From NCBI RefSeq assembly GCF_017305435.1, contig NZ_JAFKIP010000005.1, positions 124,001 through 188,000 on the forward strand: a DNA stretch of 64,000 nucleotides. The letters run 5' to 3'. The notes beneath the pieces are model-generated. The model did no database searches and was not told where the DNA came from. It was given only the letters and a program-made list of their open reading frames with translations. The DNA comes from Microbacterium sp. (GTDB taxonomy: Bacteria > Actinomycetota > Actinomycetes > Actinomycetales > Microbacteriaceae). A program made the translations under genes and the position numbers. The first letter of the stretch is position 1, and each line of letters opens with the position of its first letter. Below, piece after piece: positions 27,238 to 38,046 of the stretch.

Positions 27238-27267
27238 TTGCCAGATATTCATCCTTCGGTGAATAAT
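27238..27267 (+). promoter_or_regulatory. ABC-2 exporter promoter overlapped by a TetR-type operator
   Basis: TTGCCA (27238-27243) and AATAAT (27262-27267) are 18 bases apart. The inverted repeat ATTCA-N8-TGAAT (27247-27264) spans the spacer and enters the -10 box. The start codon follows the -10 by six bases. Operator function for the divergent TetR protein is inferred. Confidence 0.6.
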
Positions 27268-27273
27268 CGCCTC

Positions 27274-28374
27274 ATGCGTGCTGTCTTCCTCAAGGAGTTC
27301 CAGGAGCTGCGGCGAGACCGCCTGACCCTCGCGATGCTCATCGTCATGCCCCTCCTACTGCTCGTGATCTTCGGCTACGCGGCGAACTTCACGGTCGACA
27401 CGCTCCGCGTCGCGGTGGTCGGCAGCCAGACATCCGACGTCACCGACCTCATCGCCCAGAACGACGAGGTGAGCAGCCACCTCGACATCGTGTCGACGGA
27501 TGCCACGGGCACCGAAGCGGACGCGCGCGAAGACCTCGTCGACCGGCGTGCCGACGTCGTGCTGTTCGCGGACGCGGCGGGCGCCGTGACGGTCCACATC
27601 GACGGCGCGAACCTCTTCGCGGCGCAATCCGCGAAGGTGCTGTTCACGGAGGTCTCCGCCCAGCTCGCGCAGAATCCCCAGGCTCCGAAGGTCGACATCC
27701 AGGTGCTCTTCAATCCCGATCTGAAGACCGCGTGGGTCATGATCCCGGCGATCATCGGACTGATCCTCACCTTCATCGGCACGATCATCACCTCGATCGG
27801 CATGGTGCGCGAGCGCGAGGCCGGCACGTTCGAACAGCTCGCCGTCATGCCCTTGAAGGCGTCGGCGGTGATCCTCGGCAAGATCACGCCGTACTTCCTG
27901 CTGGCGGCCCTCGACATGGTGCTGATCGCCGTCCTCGGCATCCTCCTGTTCGGCGTGCCCTTCCTGGGGAGCGTGTGGGTCTTCGCCGTCGGCGCGGCGT
28001 TCTTCCTGTTCGCCGTCCTCGGCATCGGGGTGCTGATCTCGACCGTCGCGAAGACGAGCGGGCAGGCGATCCAGATGGCGATGATGACGCTGCTGCCGCA
28101 GATCCTGCTGTCGGGAATGATCTTCCCGCTGGATGCCATGGCCGCCGGCGTCCGCTGGATCGGGTACCTCCTGCCGCTCACCTACTTCACGATGATCTCG
28201 CAGGGCGTCATGCTGCGCGGCTCGGGCTGGGACGCCCTATGGCTGCCGCTCGTGATCCTCGCGGGGATGGCGCTCATCCTGTTCGCCCTCGCCGTCGTGC
28301 GGCTGCACGCGAGCATCGCGCCCGCGAAGCAGCCGCGCGCGGGGCGGCACGGCAACGTCGAGGCCGGGCGATGA
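27274..28374 (+). CDS. ABC-2 type exporter permease
   Basis: 366 residues: an N-terminal membrane helix (LAMLIVMPLLLLVIFGYAANF), a ~150-residue external domain, then five helices containing GTIITSIGMVREREAGTFEQLAVMPL and MTLLPQILLSGMIFPLDAM. This is the DrrB/YbhS-type permease for drug or lipid export. ATG 27274 has no ribosome site but a -10 box just upstream. The stop overlaps the start of the double-ATPase gene (ATGA). The half-size permease would pair with itself or another subunit. Cargo unknown. Confidence 0.87.
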   Translation: MRAVFLKEFQELRRDRLTLAMLIVMPLLLLVIFGYAANFTVDTLRVAVVGSQTSDVTDLIAQNDEVSSHLDIVSTDATGTEADAREDLVDRRADVVLFADAAGAVTVHIDGANLFAAQSAKVLFTEVSAQLAQNPQAPKVDIQVLFNPDLKTAWVMIPAIIGLILTFIGTIITSIGMVREREAGTFEQLAVMPLKASAVILGKITPYFLLAALDMVLIAVLGILLFGVPFLGSVWVFAVGAAFFLFAVLGIGVLISTVAKTSGQAIQMAMMTLLPQILLSGMIFPLDAMAAGVRWIGYLLPLTYFTMISQGVMLRGSGWDALWLPLVILAGMALILFALAVVRLHASIAPAKQPRAGRHGNVEAGR

Positions 28375-30206
28375 CGCCCGCGACCGGGGTGAAGACGCTC
28401 GGCGTCCGAGGCATCCGCGTCGTCTTCGGCGACACGGTCGCGCTCGACGACGTGACCCTGGAGGTGCCCGCAGGCGAGGTGACCGCGGTCGTCGGCGGCG
28501 ATGGCGCGGGCAAGTCGACGTTGCTGCGGGTGCTCGCGGGGCGCGTCGGCGTCCAGGCGGGCGAGGTGCAGACACTTCGGAAGGAGCAGATCGGGTACCA
28601 GCCGTCGACGTCGGGGGTGTGGGGGAGTCTCTCGGTCGAGGAGAACCTCGCGTTCGTGGGTCAGTCGTACGGGATGTCGGCGCGGGCGCTGCGTGCGCGC
28701 GGCGGCGAGCTGCTGGAGCGCGCGGGCCTCGCCGATGCGCGGAAACGCCTCGGCCGCGACCTGTCGGGTGGCATGCGCCAGAAGCTCGGCTTCGTCCTGG
28801 TGATCGTGCACGAGCCTCGGCTCGTCCTCCTCGACGAGCCGAGCACGGGCGTCGACCCGGTGAGCCGCGTCGAGCTGTGGCGCCTCATCGCCGAAGCCGC
28901 GACGGGCGACACGGCAGTGCTGATGGCGACGACGTACCTCGACGAGGCGGCGCGCGCCGCGACCGTGACGGCGCTGGATGCCGGGGCCGTGATCGCCTCG
29001 GGAACCCCCGACGAGGTCGTGGCATCGGTTCCGGGACGGATCGTCGAGGCGGCGGAGGTCTTCGGCGCCGACACCTGGCGCCGCGGCACGGCGCGGCATC
29101 GCTGGGTGCCGCCGACGGGAGCGGGCAGCGTTGCTGGTGCGGGCACGGCCTCGGGCAGGGCCGCGGGCGATGGCGCAGAGGTGACGGTCGACCTGGAGGA
29201 CGCGCTCATCGCGCTCACGCTCGCACGCGAGTCTCACCTCGCGACCCGCCGCGAAGCGCGCGCGGGCGCGGGTGCACACGGTTCGGGGGTCGCAATCGCC
29301 CGTGTCGGACGCGACGAGGCGCCCGTTCGCGACCCGCAACCGGCGAGTGCGGCTGCGACGGGCGCGGCTCTCGCAGCCGGGCGGAACGTCACGCGCCGGT
29401 TCGGCGCGCACCTCGCCGTCGATGACGTCTCGGTCGAGGTCGCGCCGGGCGAGATCGTGGGGCTCATCGGCGCGAACGGGGCCGGCAAGACGACGTTCCT
29501 GCGGTGCCTCATCGGCCTCGACACGCCCGACGGGGGCGAGGTGCAGCTCTTCGGCGCGCCGCCGAGCTCCGGCGCGCGAGAGCGCCTCGGCTACGTGCCG
29601 CAGGGGCTGGGGCTGTACCGCACGATCAGCGTGGACGAGAACGCCGAGTTCTTCTCGCGGGTGTACCGCGTGCCGGAGCCCGCGCTGCCGGCATCCCTCG
29701 CCGCGGTCCACCGCGACGCGGTCGGTGCGATCGGCCTCGGGCGCCAGCGTCAGCTCGCCTTCGCCCTCGCGCTGGCGCACGAGCCGGAGCTGCTCGTGCT
29801 CGACGAGCCGACGTCGGGCGTCGATCCGCTCTCGCGCGCGCGGCTCTGGGACATCGTGCACGCGCAGGCGGATGCCGGCGTCGGAGTCATCGTCACGACG
29901 CACTACCTGCAGGAGGCCGAGCAGTGCACGCGTCTCGCGCTGCTCTCGCAGGGGCGCCTCGTGGGCACCGGATCGGTGGTCGAGCTGACGGCACAAGCGC
30001 GTGCCACGCTCGTCGAGACCGACGATTGGCAGCGCGCCTTCGCCGTGCTCAGCGCTGCGGGCCTGCCCACGATGCTCTCAGGGCGCGCGATCCGGGTCGC
30101 GGGTTCGACCCCCGACGAGGTGCGCGCCGCACTCGGGGGCATTCCGGCATCCGTCGCGGAGGTCCCGCCGACGCTCGAAGAGGCGATGGTTCTCCGCGAG
30201 GGGTGA
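28371..30206 (+). CDS. ABC exporter ATPase with two fused nucleotide-binding domains
   Basis: 611 residues. Domain 1 has Walker A GGDGAGKST, signature LSGGMRQ and Walker B LVLLDEPSTGVD. Domain 2 (from about residue 335) has Walker A GANGAGKTT and Walker B LLVLDEPTSGVD, but its signature reads IGLGRQRQ instead of LSGGQ. A low-complexity Ala/Gly linker of ~100 residues separates them. The layout is that of YbhF-like tandem ATPases driving ABC-2 exporters. Together with the preceding permease and the divergent TetR regulator it forms a typical drug-efflux cassette. It ends two bases before the convergent channel gene. Confidence 0.88.
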   Translation: MTPATGVKTLGVRGIRVVFGDTVALDDVTLEVPAGEVTAVVGGDGAGKSTLLRVLAGRVGVQAGEVQTLRKEQIGYQPSTSGVWGSLSVEENLAFVGQSYGMSARALRARGGELLERAGLADARKRLGRDLSGGMRQKLGFVLVIVHEPRLVLLDEPSTGVDPVSRVELWRLIAEAATGDTAVLMATTYLDEAARAATVTALDAGAVIASGTPDEVVASVPGRIVEAAEVFGADTWRRGTARHRWVPPTGAGSVAGAGTASGRAAGDGAEVTVDLEDALIALTLARESHLATRREARAGAGAHGSGVAIARVGRDEAPVRDPQPASAAATGAALAAGRNVTRRFGAHLAVDDVSVEVAPGEIVGLIGANGAGKTTFLRCLIGLDTPDGGEVQLFGAPPSSGARERLGYVPQGLGLYRTISVDENAEFFSRVYRVPEPALPASLAAVHRDAVGAIGLGRQRQLAFALALAHEPELLVLDEPTSGVDPLSRARLWDIVHAQADAGVGVIVTTHYLQEAEQCTRLALLSQGRLVGTGSVVELTAQARATLVETDDWQRAFAVLSAAGLPTMLSGRAIRVAGSTPDEVRAALGGIPASVAEVPPTLEEAMVLREG

Positions 30207-30208
30207 GG

Positions 30209-30907
30209 TCACCCGTCGTCGGAGTCCGGAGACCGGGCGGCGCGCTCGTCGGTGAGTGTGCGGCCGGTGCGGTGGATCTGGTCGGTGAGGGCCGAGATCA
30301 CGGTCGCGCTCGTGACACCGAGCACCACCAGGCCGCCCATCATGAGCCCCACGGCGATGGTGCGCCCCAGCACGGTGACCGGCACGAAGTCGCCGTATCC
30401 GACCGTCGCGATGGTGGCGAAGCCCCACCAGATCGCGTCGCCGAGATTGACGATGTTCGCGTGCGGGTCCTGACGCTCGGCCAGCCAGACAAGGGTGGAT
30501 GCCGTGAACACGAAGAGGAACGTGAACATCGACACCATGATGATCAGCCGCATCCGCTGGCGTTGGGCGCTCGCCCGGAACCACGGAAGGCGCCAGAGAT
30601 AGGCGAGGATCACGAACGGACGGACGTAGGCGAAGACGAGCGACACGGCCTCGAACCAGCGCGTGCGCAGGAAGACGCGGCGGTCGCCGCTGAGCAGGAA
30701 CCGGACGGCGAAATCGGCGATGAACAGCGCCCAGCTCGCGGACACGACCGCGACCAGCAGCGCATTCCAGCCGGAGGGGAGGTGGGGGTCGGCCAGCAGC
30801 CAGACCCACGCCGCGAAGAAGATCAGCGACAGCGCGAACATGGGCCACGCCGTGCGTTCCTCCCAGTCGAGCGAGCGCTGCGAGACGCCGTGAGTCGATG
30901 CCTTCAT
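30209..30907 (-). CDS. two-pore-domain-like/voltage-gated-type potassium channel
   Basis: 232 residues. Several membrane segments precede a pore loop with the exact K+ selectivity filter TVGYGD (168-173) and a final inner helix. The first four helices (about 22-110) resemble a short voltage-sensor domain, including RFLLSGDRRVFLRTRW, though an S4 with regular Arg spacing is not obvious. It has only a short cytoplasmic tail and no RCK domain. The start at 30907 has TAACCT (30914-30919, minus strand) six bases upstream. Confidence 0.88.
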   Translation of the reverse strand: MKASTHGVSQRSLDWEERTAWPMFALSLIFFAAWVWLLADPHLPSGWNALLVAVVSASWALFIADFAVRFLLSGDRRVFLRTRWFEAVSLVFAYVRPFVILAYLWRLPWFRASAQRQRMRLIIMVSMFTFLFVFTASTLVWLAERQDPHANIVNLGDAIWWGFATIATVGYGDFVPVTVLGRTIAVGLMMGGLVVLGVTSATVISALTDQIHRTGRTLTDERAARSPDSDDG

Positions 30908-30954
30908 GCGGCCAGGTTAGCGATCGGGCGCTGCCCGGGGCGTGGAACGGGACC

Positions 30955-31548
30955 TTATGAGGGGTCTAGTCGCAGGACGGACGGCGATTCTCCGGCGGTG
31001 ATCTCGTCGCTGATCCGCAGCGACCTGGCCAGGTCGTCGACCGCGCCGATGACGATGCCGAACCGCTCGCGGTCCGCGCAGACGGCGGTGACGGTGATCA
31101 GGTGGGTGCCGGTGTCCCACGTGTAGGTCGCGAACGGCGGTGTCGTCGACGTCTCGGGGAGCGGCATCGCGAGCTTCTCGCCGACGCCGAGATAGGTGCC
31201 GCGGAAGGTCTCGGTGTCGTCGTACTCCATCGGCATCATGGCGCGTGCCGTGCGCAGTTGCGGGGTGAGCTCCTGGATCTGCGCCATCACGACGAGCAGG
31301 TCGGGCTCCGCCTTCCACACCCAGACGAGAACGCGCCCGGCGGCCTTGCGCATCAACGCGGGCGTGGCCTGGCTGATCGCCCACGCAGCGAACGCGCCGC
31401 CGGGGCGCGGCTGCGCGCCCGTCAGGCCGCCGGCCTGGCCGAGCAGCATCCGGATCGCCTTCTTGCGGGCGCGGCGCCCGCGGAACCCGAAGGACTCGGT
31501 CACCGGCATCCAGCGCGTCGGGTCGGCGTCCGCGTGAAGTCTCACCAT
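30955..31548 (-). CDS. hypothetical protein, monooxygenase-like spectrin-free cytoplasmic protein
   Basis: 197 residues with no family I recognise. It is mixed alpha/beta, soluble, with no signal peptide. Notable parts are a basic segment RGRRARKKAIRMLLG near residue 25 and AFAAWAISQATPALMRKAAGRVLVWVWKAEPDLLVVMAQI in the middle. Codon use and GC pattern match the neighbours, and a -10 box TAGCCT (31555-31560, minus strand) lies six bases from the ATG, so I take it as real. It is divergent from a glycosyltransferase gene. No function is proposed; the descriptive name reflects only its soluble nature. Confidence 0.6.
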   Translation of the reverse strand: MVRLHADADPTRWMPVTESFGFRGRRARKKAIRMLLGQAGGLTGAQPRPGGAFAAWAISQATPALMRKAAGRVLVWVWKAEPDLLVVMAQIQELTPQLRTARAMMPMEYDDTETFRGTYLGVGEKLAMPLPETSTTPPFATYTWDTGTHLITVTAVCADRERFGIVIGAVDDLARSLRISDEITAGESPSVLRLDPS

Positions 31549-31671
31549 GATTCCAGGCTACGTGCACGACGCCCGTGGCTCCGGGCTCGAAGAGGGTGCT
31601 CGGGTAGACTCGAGATCGGCACCCGCGCGATCGGCGGGGTGCCGCCGCCGCACAGATTGGCCCCGTACCCC

Positions 31672-32898
31672 GTGACCGGATCCGCGACGCCCGAGCCCTC
31701 CGCCCGCCGTGCTCCCGACCCCTCTCCTGGCCCGCTGACGATCGTCATCGCTGCCGACACGTTCGCGCCCGACATCAACGGCGCGGCCCGGTTCGCCGAG
31801 CGCCTCGCGGCCGGTCTCGCCGGCCGCGGCCACCACGTGCACGTGGTCACCCCGAGCGTCGGGCACCGCAACCACGGCGTGTTCACGGAGCACATCGAGG
31901 GGCAGGACCTCACCGTCCACCGCCTGCCCGGAGTCCGCTGGCCCCCGCACGACTGGCTGCGCTTCGTGTGGCCCTGGCGCGCCAAGCACTACGCGCGCAA
32001 GGTGCTGGATGCCGTGCAGCCCGATGTCGTGCACAGCCAGTCCCACATCGTGATCGGCCGGGGGCTCACGCGTATCGCGAAGCAGCGCGGCATCCCCGTC
32101 ATCGCCACGAACCACGTGATGGCCGAGAACATCATCGACTTCACGACCCTGCCGCCGCTGCTCGACAAGTATGTCGTCAAGCTCGCCTGGGCCGATGCCA
32201 AGCGCACGTTCGACATGTCGCGCGCCGTCACGACGCCGACCCGCAAGGCCGCCGAGTTCCTCGAGCAGACGATCGACATCCACAACGTCATCCCGATCAG
32301 CTGCGGCATCGACAAGCGCAACTACGCGCCCGACCTCGCCCCGCGGGAGCACCACCGCGTGCTGTTCGTCGGGCGGCTGACCACCGAGAAGCACGTCGAG
32401 GTGACGCTCGCCGCCGTGGCGAAGCTCGTGCCCGAGCTGCCGAACATCACGTTCGACATCGTCGGCGGGGGCGACCAGCACCGCAACCTCGAGCAGGTGT
32501 CCCAGAAGCTGGGGCTGACCGACCGGGTCACGTTCCACGGCCGCGTATCCGAGGAAGAGCTGCGCGCGTCGTACGGCAAGGCCGATGTCTTCGCGATCGC
32601 CTCGATCGCCGAGCTCCAGTCCATCGCGACGATGGAGGCCATGGCATCCGGCCTGCCCGTCGTCGGGGCGAACGCCGTCGCGCTGCCGCACCTCGTCAAT
32701 GACGGGGTCAACGGCTACCTGTTCGAGCCGGGCAACGTCGACGACCTCGCCGACAAGCTGCGTCGGGTCCTCACCGCCTCGCCGGAGGAGTACCTGCGCA
32801 TGCAGCAGGCATCCCTCGACGGCGTCGAGATCCACGACATCGAGACGACACTCGACACGTTCGAGAAGCTGTACCGCGGCGAGCCGCTCGACGCCTGA
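31672..32898 (+). CDS. GT4-family glycosyltransferase
   Basis: 408 residues if GTG 31672 is the start; GTG 31639 is an alternative and neither has a clear ribosome site. Two Rossmann domains (GT-B fold) are evident: IVIAADTFAPDINGAARFAERLAAGLAGRGH at the N-terminus and VLFVGRLTTEKHVEVTLAAVAKL, with EAMASGLPVVGANAVALPHLVNDGVNGYLF, in the C-terminal donor domain. The usual GT4 ExxxxxE region reads SIAELQSIATMEAMA. Relatives make glycolipids or phosphatidylinositol mannosides at the inner membrane face. It is followed after 13 bases by a second GT4 gene. Substrates unknown. Confidence 0.85.
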   Translation: MTGSATPEPSARRAPDPSPGPLTIVIAADTFAPDINGAARFAERLAAGLAGRGHHVHVVTPSVGHRNHGVFTEHIEGQDLTVHRLPGVRWPPHDWLRFVWPWRAKHYARKVLDAVQPDVVHSQSHIVIGRGLTRIAKQRGIPVIATNHVMAENIIDFTTLPPLLDKYVVKLAWADAKRTFDMSRAVTTPTRKAAEFLEQTIDIHNVIPISCGIDKRNYAPDLAPREHHRVLFVGRLTTEKHVEVTLAAVAKLVPELPNITFDIVGGGDQHRNLEQVSQKLGLTDRVTFHGRVSEEELRASYGKADVFAIASIAELQSIATMEAMASGLPVVGANAVALPHLVNDGVNGYLFEPGNVDDLADKLRRVLTASPEEYLRMQQASLDGVEIHDIETTLDTFEKLYRGEPLDA

Positions 32899-32911
32899 GG
32901 CGGGGATACGC

Positions 32912-34018
32912 ATGCGGCTCCTGTTCGACGCGCGGTACATCCGCACCGACTTCCACGACGGCATCAGCCGGTACTCGGCGGAGCTGGCCGCAGCCGTCCA
33001 CGCGGCGGCGCCCACGCACGGGGTCGACGTGGTGTTCCTCGTCTGGGACGACGCCCAGATCCCGTTCCTGCCCGATGGGGCGCGGACCCTGACCATCCAC
33101 GCGCCGACCGCCGTGCGTGAGCCGTTCACGGCGCTCCTGCTGAACCGCTACCGCCCGGATGCCGTGTTCTCGCCCATGCAGACGATCGGGTCGATGGGGC
33201 GTCGGTTCGGGCTGATCCTCACCCTGCACGACACGATCTATTACCGGCACCGCACACCCCCGCGCGACCTGCCCTGGTATGTCCGGCTCGGCTGGCGCCT
33301 GTTCCACCTGTCGTACGTGCCGCAGCGGCTGACCCTGAACGCGGCGGACGTCGTCGCCACCGTGAGCGAGACGAGCGCGGCGGAGTTCGCGCGCGTGAAG
33401 CTGACGAAGCGTCCCGTCGTGGTGATCCCGAACGCACCGCAGCGGCTCGCCGAGCTGCTCCCCGCCGACGTCGCGGTGGAGTCCGGAGCGCAGAACCTCG
33501 TCTACATGGGCTCGTTCATGCCCTACAAGAACGTCGAGACGCTCATCCGCGCAGCGGCGCACCTGCCCGGGCGGACGCTCCACCTGCTCTCACGCATCTC
33601 ACCCGAACGCCGGGCCGAGTTGGCGTCGCTCATCGATCCCGCCGGTGCCGACGTCGTCTTCCACGGCGGGGTGACGGATGCCGAGTACGCGGCGCTCCTC
33701 GCCGATCGCGCGGTCCTGGTCTCGGCATCCCTCGACGAGGGCTACGGGCTGCCGGTCGCCGAAGCCGTCGAGATGGGCGTTCCCGCTGTCGTCACCGAGA
33801 TGCCGATCTTCCGAGAGGTCGCCGGCGGCGGTGCGCTGTATGCGCCCGGGACGGATGCGGAGGCGTTCGCCGCCGGCATCCGCACGCTGGATGACCCGGC
33901 GACCCGCGCGGCCGTCGTGGCCGCCGGATCGGCGCACATCGCACGCTTCGACTGGGCGCGCTCGGCGGCCGTTCTGCTCGACGCCGTGGGCGCGCTGCCG
34001 CGGCGCCGGACACGATAA
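32912..34018 (+). CDS. GT4-family glycosyltransferase
   Basis: 368 residues, GT-B fold. The N-terminus MRLLFDARYIRTDFHDGISRYSAEL, the central LILTLHDTIYYRH and the donor-site region SASLDEGYGLPVAEAVEMGVPAVVTEMPIFREVAGGGALY are typical of GT4 mannosyl- or glucosyltransferases. It is soluble and would attach to the membrane peripherally. It is probably cotranscribed with the preceding glycosyltransferase and ends in a strong terminator. The acceptor cannot be told from the sequence. Confidence 0.86.
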   Translation: MRLLFDARYIRTDFHDGISRYSAELAAAVHAAAPTHGVDVVFLVWDDAQIPFLPDGARTLTIHAPTAVREPFTALLLNRYRPDAVFSPMQTIGSMGRRFGLILTLHDTIYYRHRTPPRDLPWYVRLGWRLFHLSYVPQRLTLNAADVVATVSETSAAEFARVKLTKRPVVVIPNAPQRLAELLPADVAVESGAQNLVYMGSFMPYKNVETLIRAAAHLPGRTLHLLSRISPERRAELASLIDPAGADVVFHGGVTDAEYAALLADRAVLVSASLDEGYGLPVAEAVEMGVPAVVTEMPIFREVAGGGALYAPGTDAEAFAAGIRTLDDPATRAAVVAAGSAHIARFDWARSAAVLLDAVGALPRRRTR

Positions 34019-34093
34019 CTCCGGCGATCCGAGCGACGAGAGGCCGCCGAATCGATGTGATCGTGCTGCCGATGCCCGGATCACCGGAGTTTT
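34018..34093 (+). terminator. Rho-independent terminator after the GT4 pair
   Basis: ACTCCGGCGATCCG (34018-34031) pairs with CGGATCACCGGAGT (34077-34090) with one mismatch, followed directly by a T run. The loop is long (about 45 bases). Confidence 0.6.
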
Positions 34094-34114
34094 CGTGCGG
34101 CGACGGCGAGCGGG

Positions 34115-34234
34115 TCACGGTAGCCGGGACGGGTCGGTGGGGAGGCGGCGGTAGCCGTCGGTCCGCAGGGCACGGATGGTCGCCACGGTCGCGACGGCCG
34201 AGAGGATGCCGAAGACGGCGATGACGGTGAACAT
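34115..34234 (-). CDS. small membrane protein (39 aa)
   Basis: A 39-residue frame starting MFTVIAVFGILSAVATVATIRAL: one membrane helix and a short basic tail (TDGYRRLPTDPSRLP). A -10 box TAGCGT (34242-34247, minus strand) lies seven bases before the ATG. The start region is an exact mirror of the start region of the divergent regulator gene, including both start codons. That symmetry is the main reason to accept it. It resembles no family I know. It may be a target or modulator of the neighbouring GlxA-type regulator. Confidence 0.6.
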   Translation of the reverse strand: MFTVIAVFGILSAVATVATIRALRTDGYRRLPTDPSRLP

Positions 34235-34308
34235 GGCAGAAACGCTACGACCGCGAGGATCACGCCACGAGTGGCAGAAGTGACTCCATGTGTATGATTT
34301 CTGCCATG
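34232..34308. promoter_or_regulatory. divergent leaderless promoter pair with 11-bp inverted repeat
   Basis: CATGGCAGAAA (34232-34242) and TTTCTGCCATG (34298-34308) are exact reverse complements and contain the two divergent start codons. A third GGCAGAA copy is at 34273-34279. -10 boxes are TAGCGT (34242-34247, minus) and TATGAT (34293-34298, plus), each seven bases from its ATG. The repeats probably bind the regulator encoded at 34306. Confidence 0.62.
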
Positions 34309-35265
34309 AAGACCATCGCGTGCGTCGTGCAGCCCGGGTTCGCGCCGTTCGAGTTCGGCCTCGCGTGCGAGGCGTTCGGGCTCGACCGGTCGGATGACGG
34401 CATCCCGACCTTCGACTTCCGCATCGTCGCGCCTGACCCGGGCGTCGTCCCGAGCAACATCGGCTTCTCGATCAACGTCGACGCCGACCTCGCGTTCGCC
34501 GACGAGGCCGACCTCGTCGTGATCACGCCGATCCCGCGCGAGGCGTGGGGGTCTGTCGACGAGCGGGTGTGCGAGGTCGTGCGCCGCGCCGTTGCGCGGG
34601 GCGCCTGGGTGCTCACGGTCTGCAGCGGCTCGTTCGTCGTCGCCGCCTCCGGAGTCCTCGACGGGCGCCGCGCCACGACCCACTGGCGCTACGCCGACAC
34701 GATGGCGCGCATGTACCCCGAGATCGAGGTCGATCCGAACGTCCTCTACGTGCAGGACGGGCGCATCATCACCAGCGCGGGAACAGCGGCGGGGCTGGAT
34801 GCCTGCCTGCACCTGCTGCGCATCGAGCTCGGCGCCGAGATGACCAACACGATCGCCCGGCGCATGGTCGTGCCCCCGCAGCGCGACGGGGGGCAGGCGC
34901 AGTTCATCGCCGCGCCGCTGCCGGTGAGCACCTCGCTCTCACTGTCTCCGGTCACCGACTGGGTGCTCGAGAACCTCAGTCTCGACCTGTCGGTCGACCA
35001 GCTCGCCGCACGCGCGCACATGTCGCCGCGTACCTTCGCCCGCAGGTTCAAGGCCGACTACGGCACGACGCCCGCGGCGTGGCTCGCCCGTCAGCGGATC
35101 ATCCACGCGCAGCGTCTGCTCGAGCAGACGGATCTGGGGCTCGACGCGATCGCGTTCGAGAGCGGCTTCGGCTCTGCGGCGGTGCTGCGGCAGAACTTCA
35201 CCCGCATGCTCGGGCTCAGCCCCACCGCGTACCGCGCCCGCTTCGCGTGCGCGCCGGCGGCCTGA
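34306..35265 (+). CDS. GlxA-family AraC-type transcriptional regulator
   Basis: 319 residues. The N-terminal DJ-1/PfpI-like domain ([27 protein letters not shown]..., with Cys in [29 protein letters not shown]) is followed by two AraC helix-turn-helix motifs ([40 protein letters not shown] and [22 protein letters not shown]). Such regulators respond to metabolites such as amines or amino-acid derivatives. ATG 34306 is preferred over 34288 because of the TATGAT box seven bases before it. The mirror repeat upstream suggests it controls itself and the tiny membrane protein. Confidence 0.88.
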   Translation: MKTIACVVQPGFAPFEFGLACEAFGLDRSDDGIPTFDFRIVAPDPGVVPSNIGFSINVDADLAFADEADLVVITPIPREAWGSVDERVCEVVRRAVARGAWVLTVCSGSFVVAASGVLDGRRATTHWRYADTMARMYPEIEVDPNVLYVQDGRIITSAGTAAGLDACLHLLRIELGAEMTNTIARRMVVPPQRDGGQAQFIAAPLPVSTSLSLSPVTDWVLENLSLDLSVDQLAARAHMSPRTFARRFKADYGTTPAAWLARQRIIHAQRLLEQTDLGLDAIAFESGFGSAAVLRQNFTRMLGLSPTAYRARFACAPAA

Positions 35266-35294
35266 GTCTCACGCCGCGGGAGGCGCGCGCCCTC

Positions 35295-35346
35295 TTGTCG
35301 GCACCGTGCGAGGGGTGTTAAACTTGAGCCTAAGCGACTCAAGTTT
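35295..35346 (+). promoter_or_regulatory. clpB promoter with HAIR operator
   Basis: TTGTCG (35295-35300) and TTAAAC (35318-35323) are 17 bases apart. CTTGAGC-N7-ACTCAAG (35323-35343) matches the HspR HAIR consensus except for one base and is extended by AAA/TTT to a 27-base palindrome (35320-35346). It overlaps the -10 box and start point, so HspR should repress clpB. Confidence 0.8.
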
Positions 35347-35373
35347 GAGTCCCAGCAGTTTTCAGGAGAACAC

Positions 35374-37539
<2,166 letters not shown>

Positions 37540-37569
37540 CGCCGGGCGAGGCCGGCGGATCGACGAGGC

Positions 37570-38046
37570 TCAGGCGGGGTGGTCGCCGCCGGCGAGCTGA
37601 TCGAGCAGGTGGTCGAGCACGTCGCCCAGCACCGCGAGGCCGTCGCGGACGCCGCCGCTCGATCCGGGCAGGTTCACGACGATCGTGCGGCCGGCGATGC
37701 CGGCGACGGCACGGCTGAGCAGGGCGGATGCCGAGGCCGCCGAACCCCGGCGGCGCACCTCTTCCGGGATGCCGGGCAGCTCGGCATCCAGCAGCGCGCG
37801 CGTCGCCTCGGGCGTCCGGTCGCCGGGCGCGATGCCCGTGCCGCCCGTCGTCAGCACGAGGTCGGGCTGGGCGGCGACGATCCGCTGCAGTGCGGCGGCG
37901 ACGTCGGCATCCGCGACGACGACCGGGTCGACCTCGCCGAAGCCGTGCTCCTGCAGCCAGGTGGCGATGATCGGGCCCGTGCGATCGGTGTAGACGCCCG
38001 CCGCAGCACGGGTCGAGGCGACGAGGACGGCGGCCGTGCGGCTCAC
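37570..38046 (-). CDS. mogA: molybdopterin adenylyltransferase (MogA/MoaB type)
   Basis: 158 residues with the MPT-binding pattern LVLTTGGTGIAPGDRTPEAT and VNLPGSSGGVRDGL. MogA activates molybdopterin by adenylylation before MoeA inserts molybdate. It is the last gene of the minus-strand run moaD-moeA-moaC-mogA, overlapping moaC by four bases, and converges on clpB. MoaB is a close relative, so the label rests partly on the presence of moeA beside it. Confidence 0.9.
   Translation of the reverse strand: MSRTAAVLVASTRAAAGVYTDRTGPIIATWLQEHGFGEVDPVVVADADVAAALQRIVAAQPDLVLTTGGTGIAPGDRTPEATRALLDAELPGIPEEVRRRGSAASASALLSRAVAGIAGRTIVVNLPGSSGGVRDGLAVLGDVLDHLLDQLAGGDHPA

Noticed and set aside
30955-31548. 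Assigning a family to the 197-residue protein
   Set aside because: Weak resemblance to several folds was not convincing, so it is left as hypothetical.
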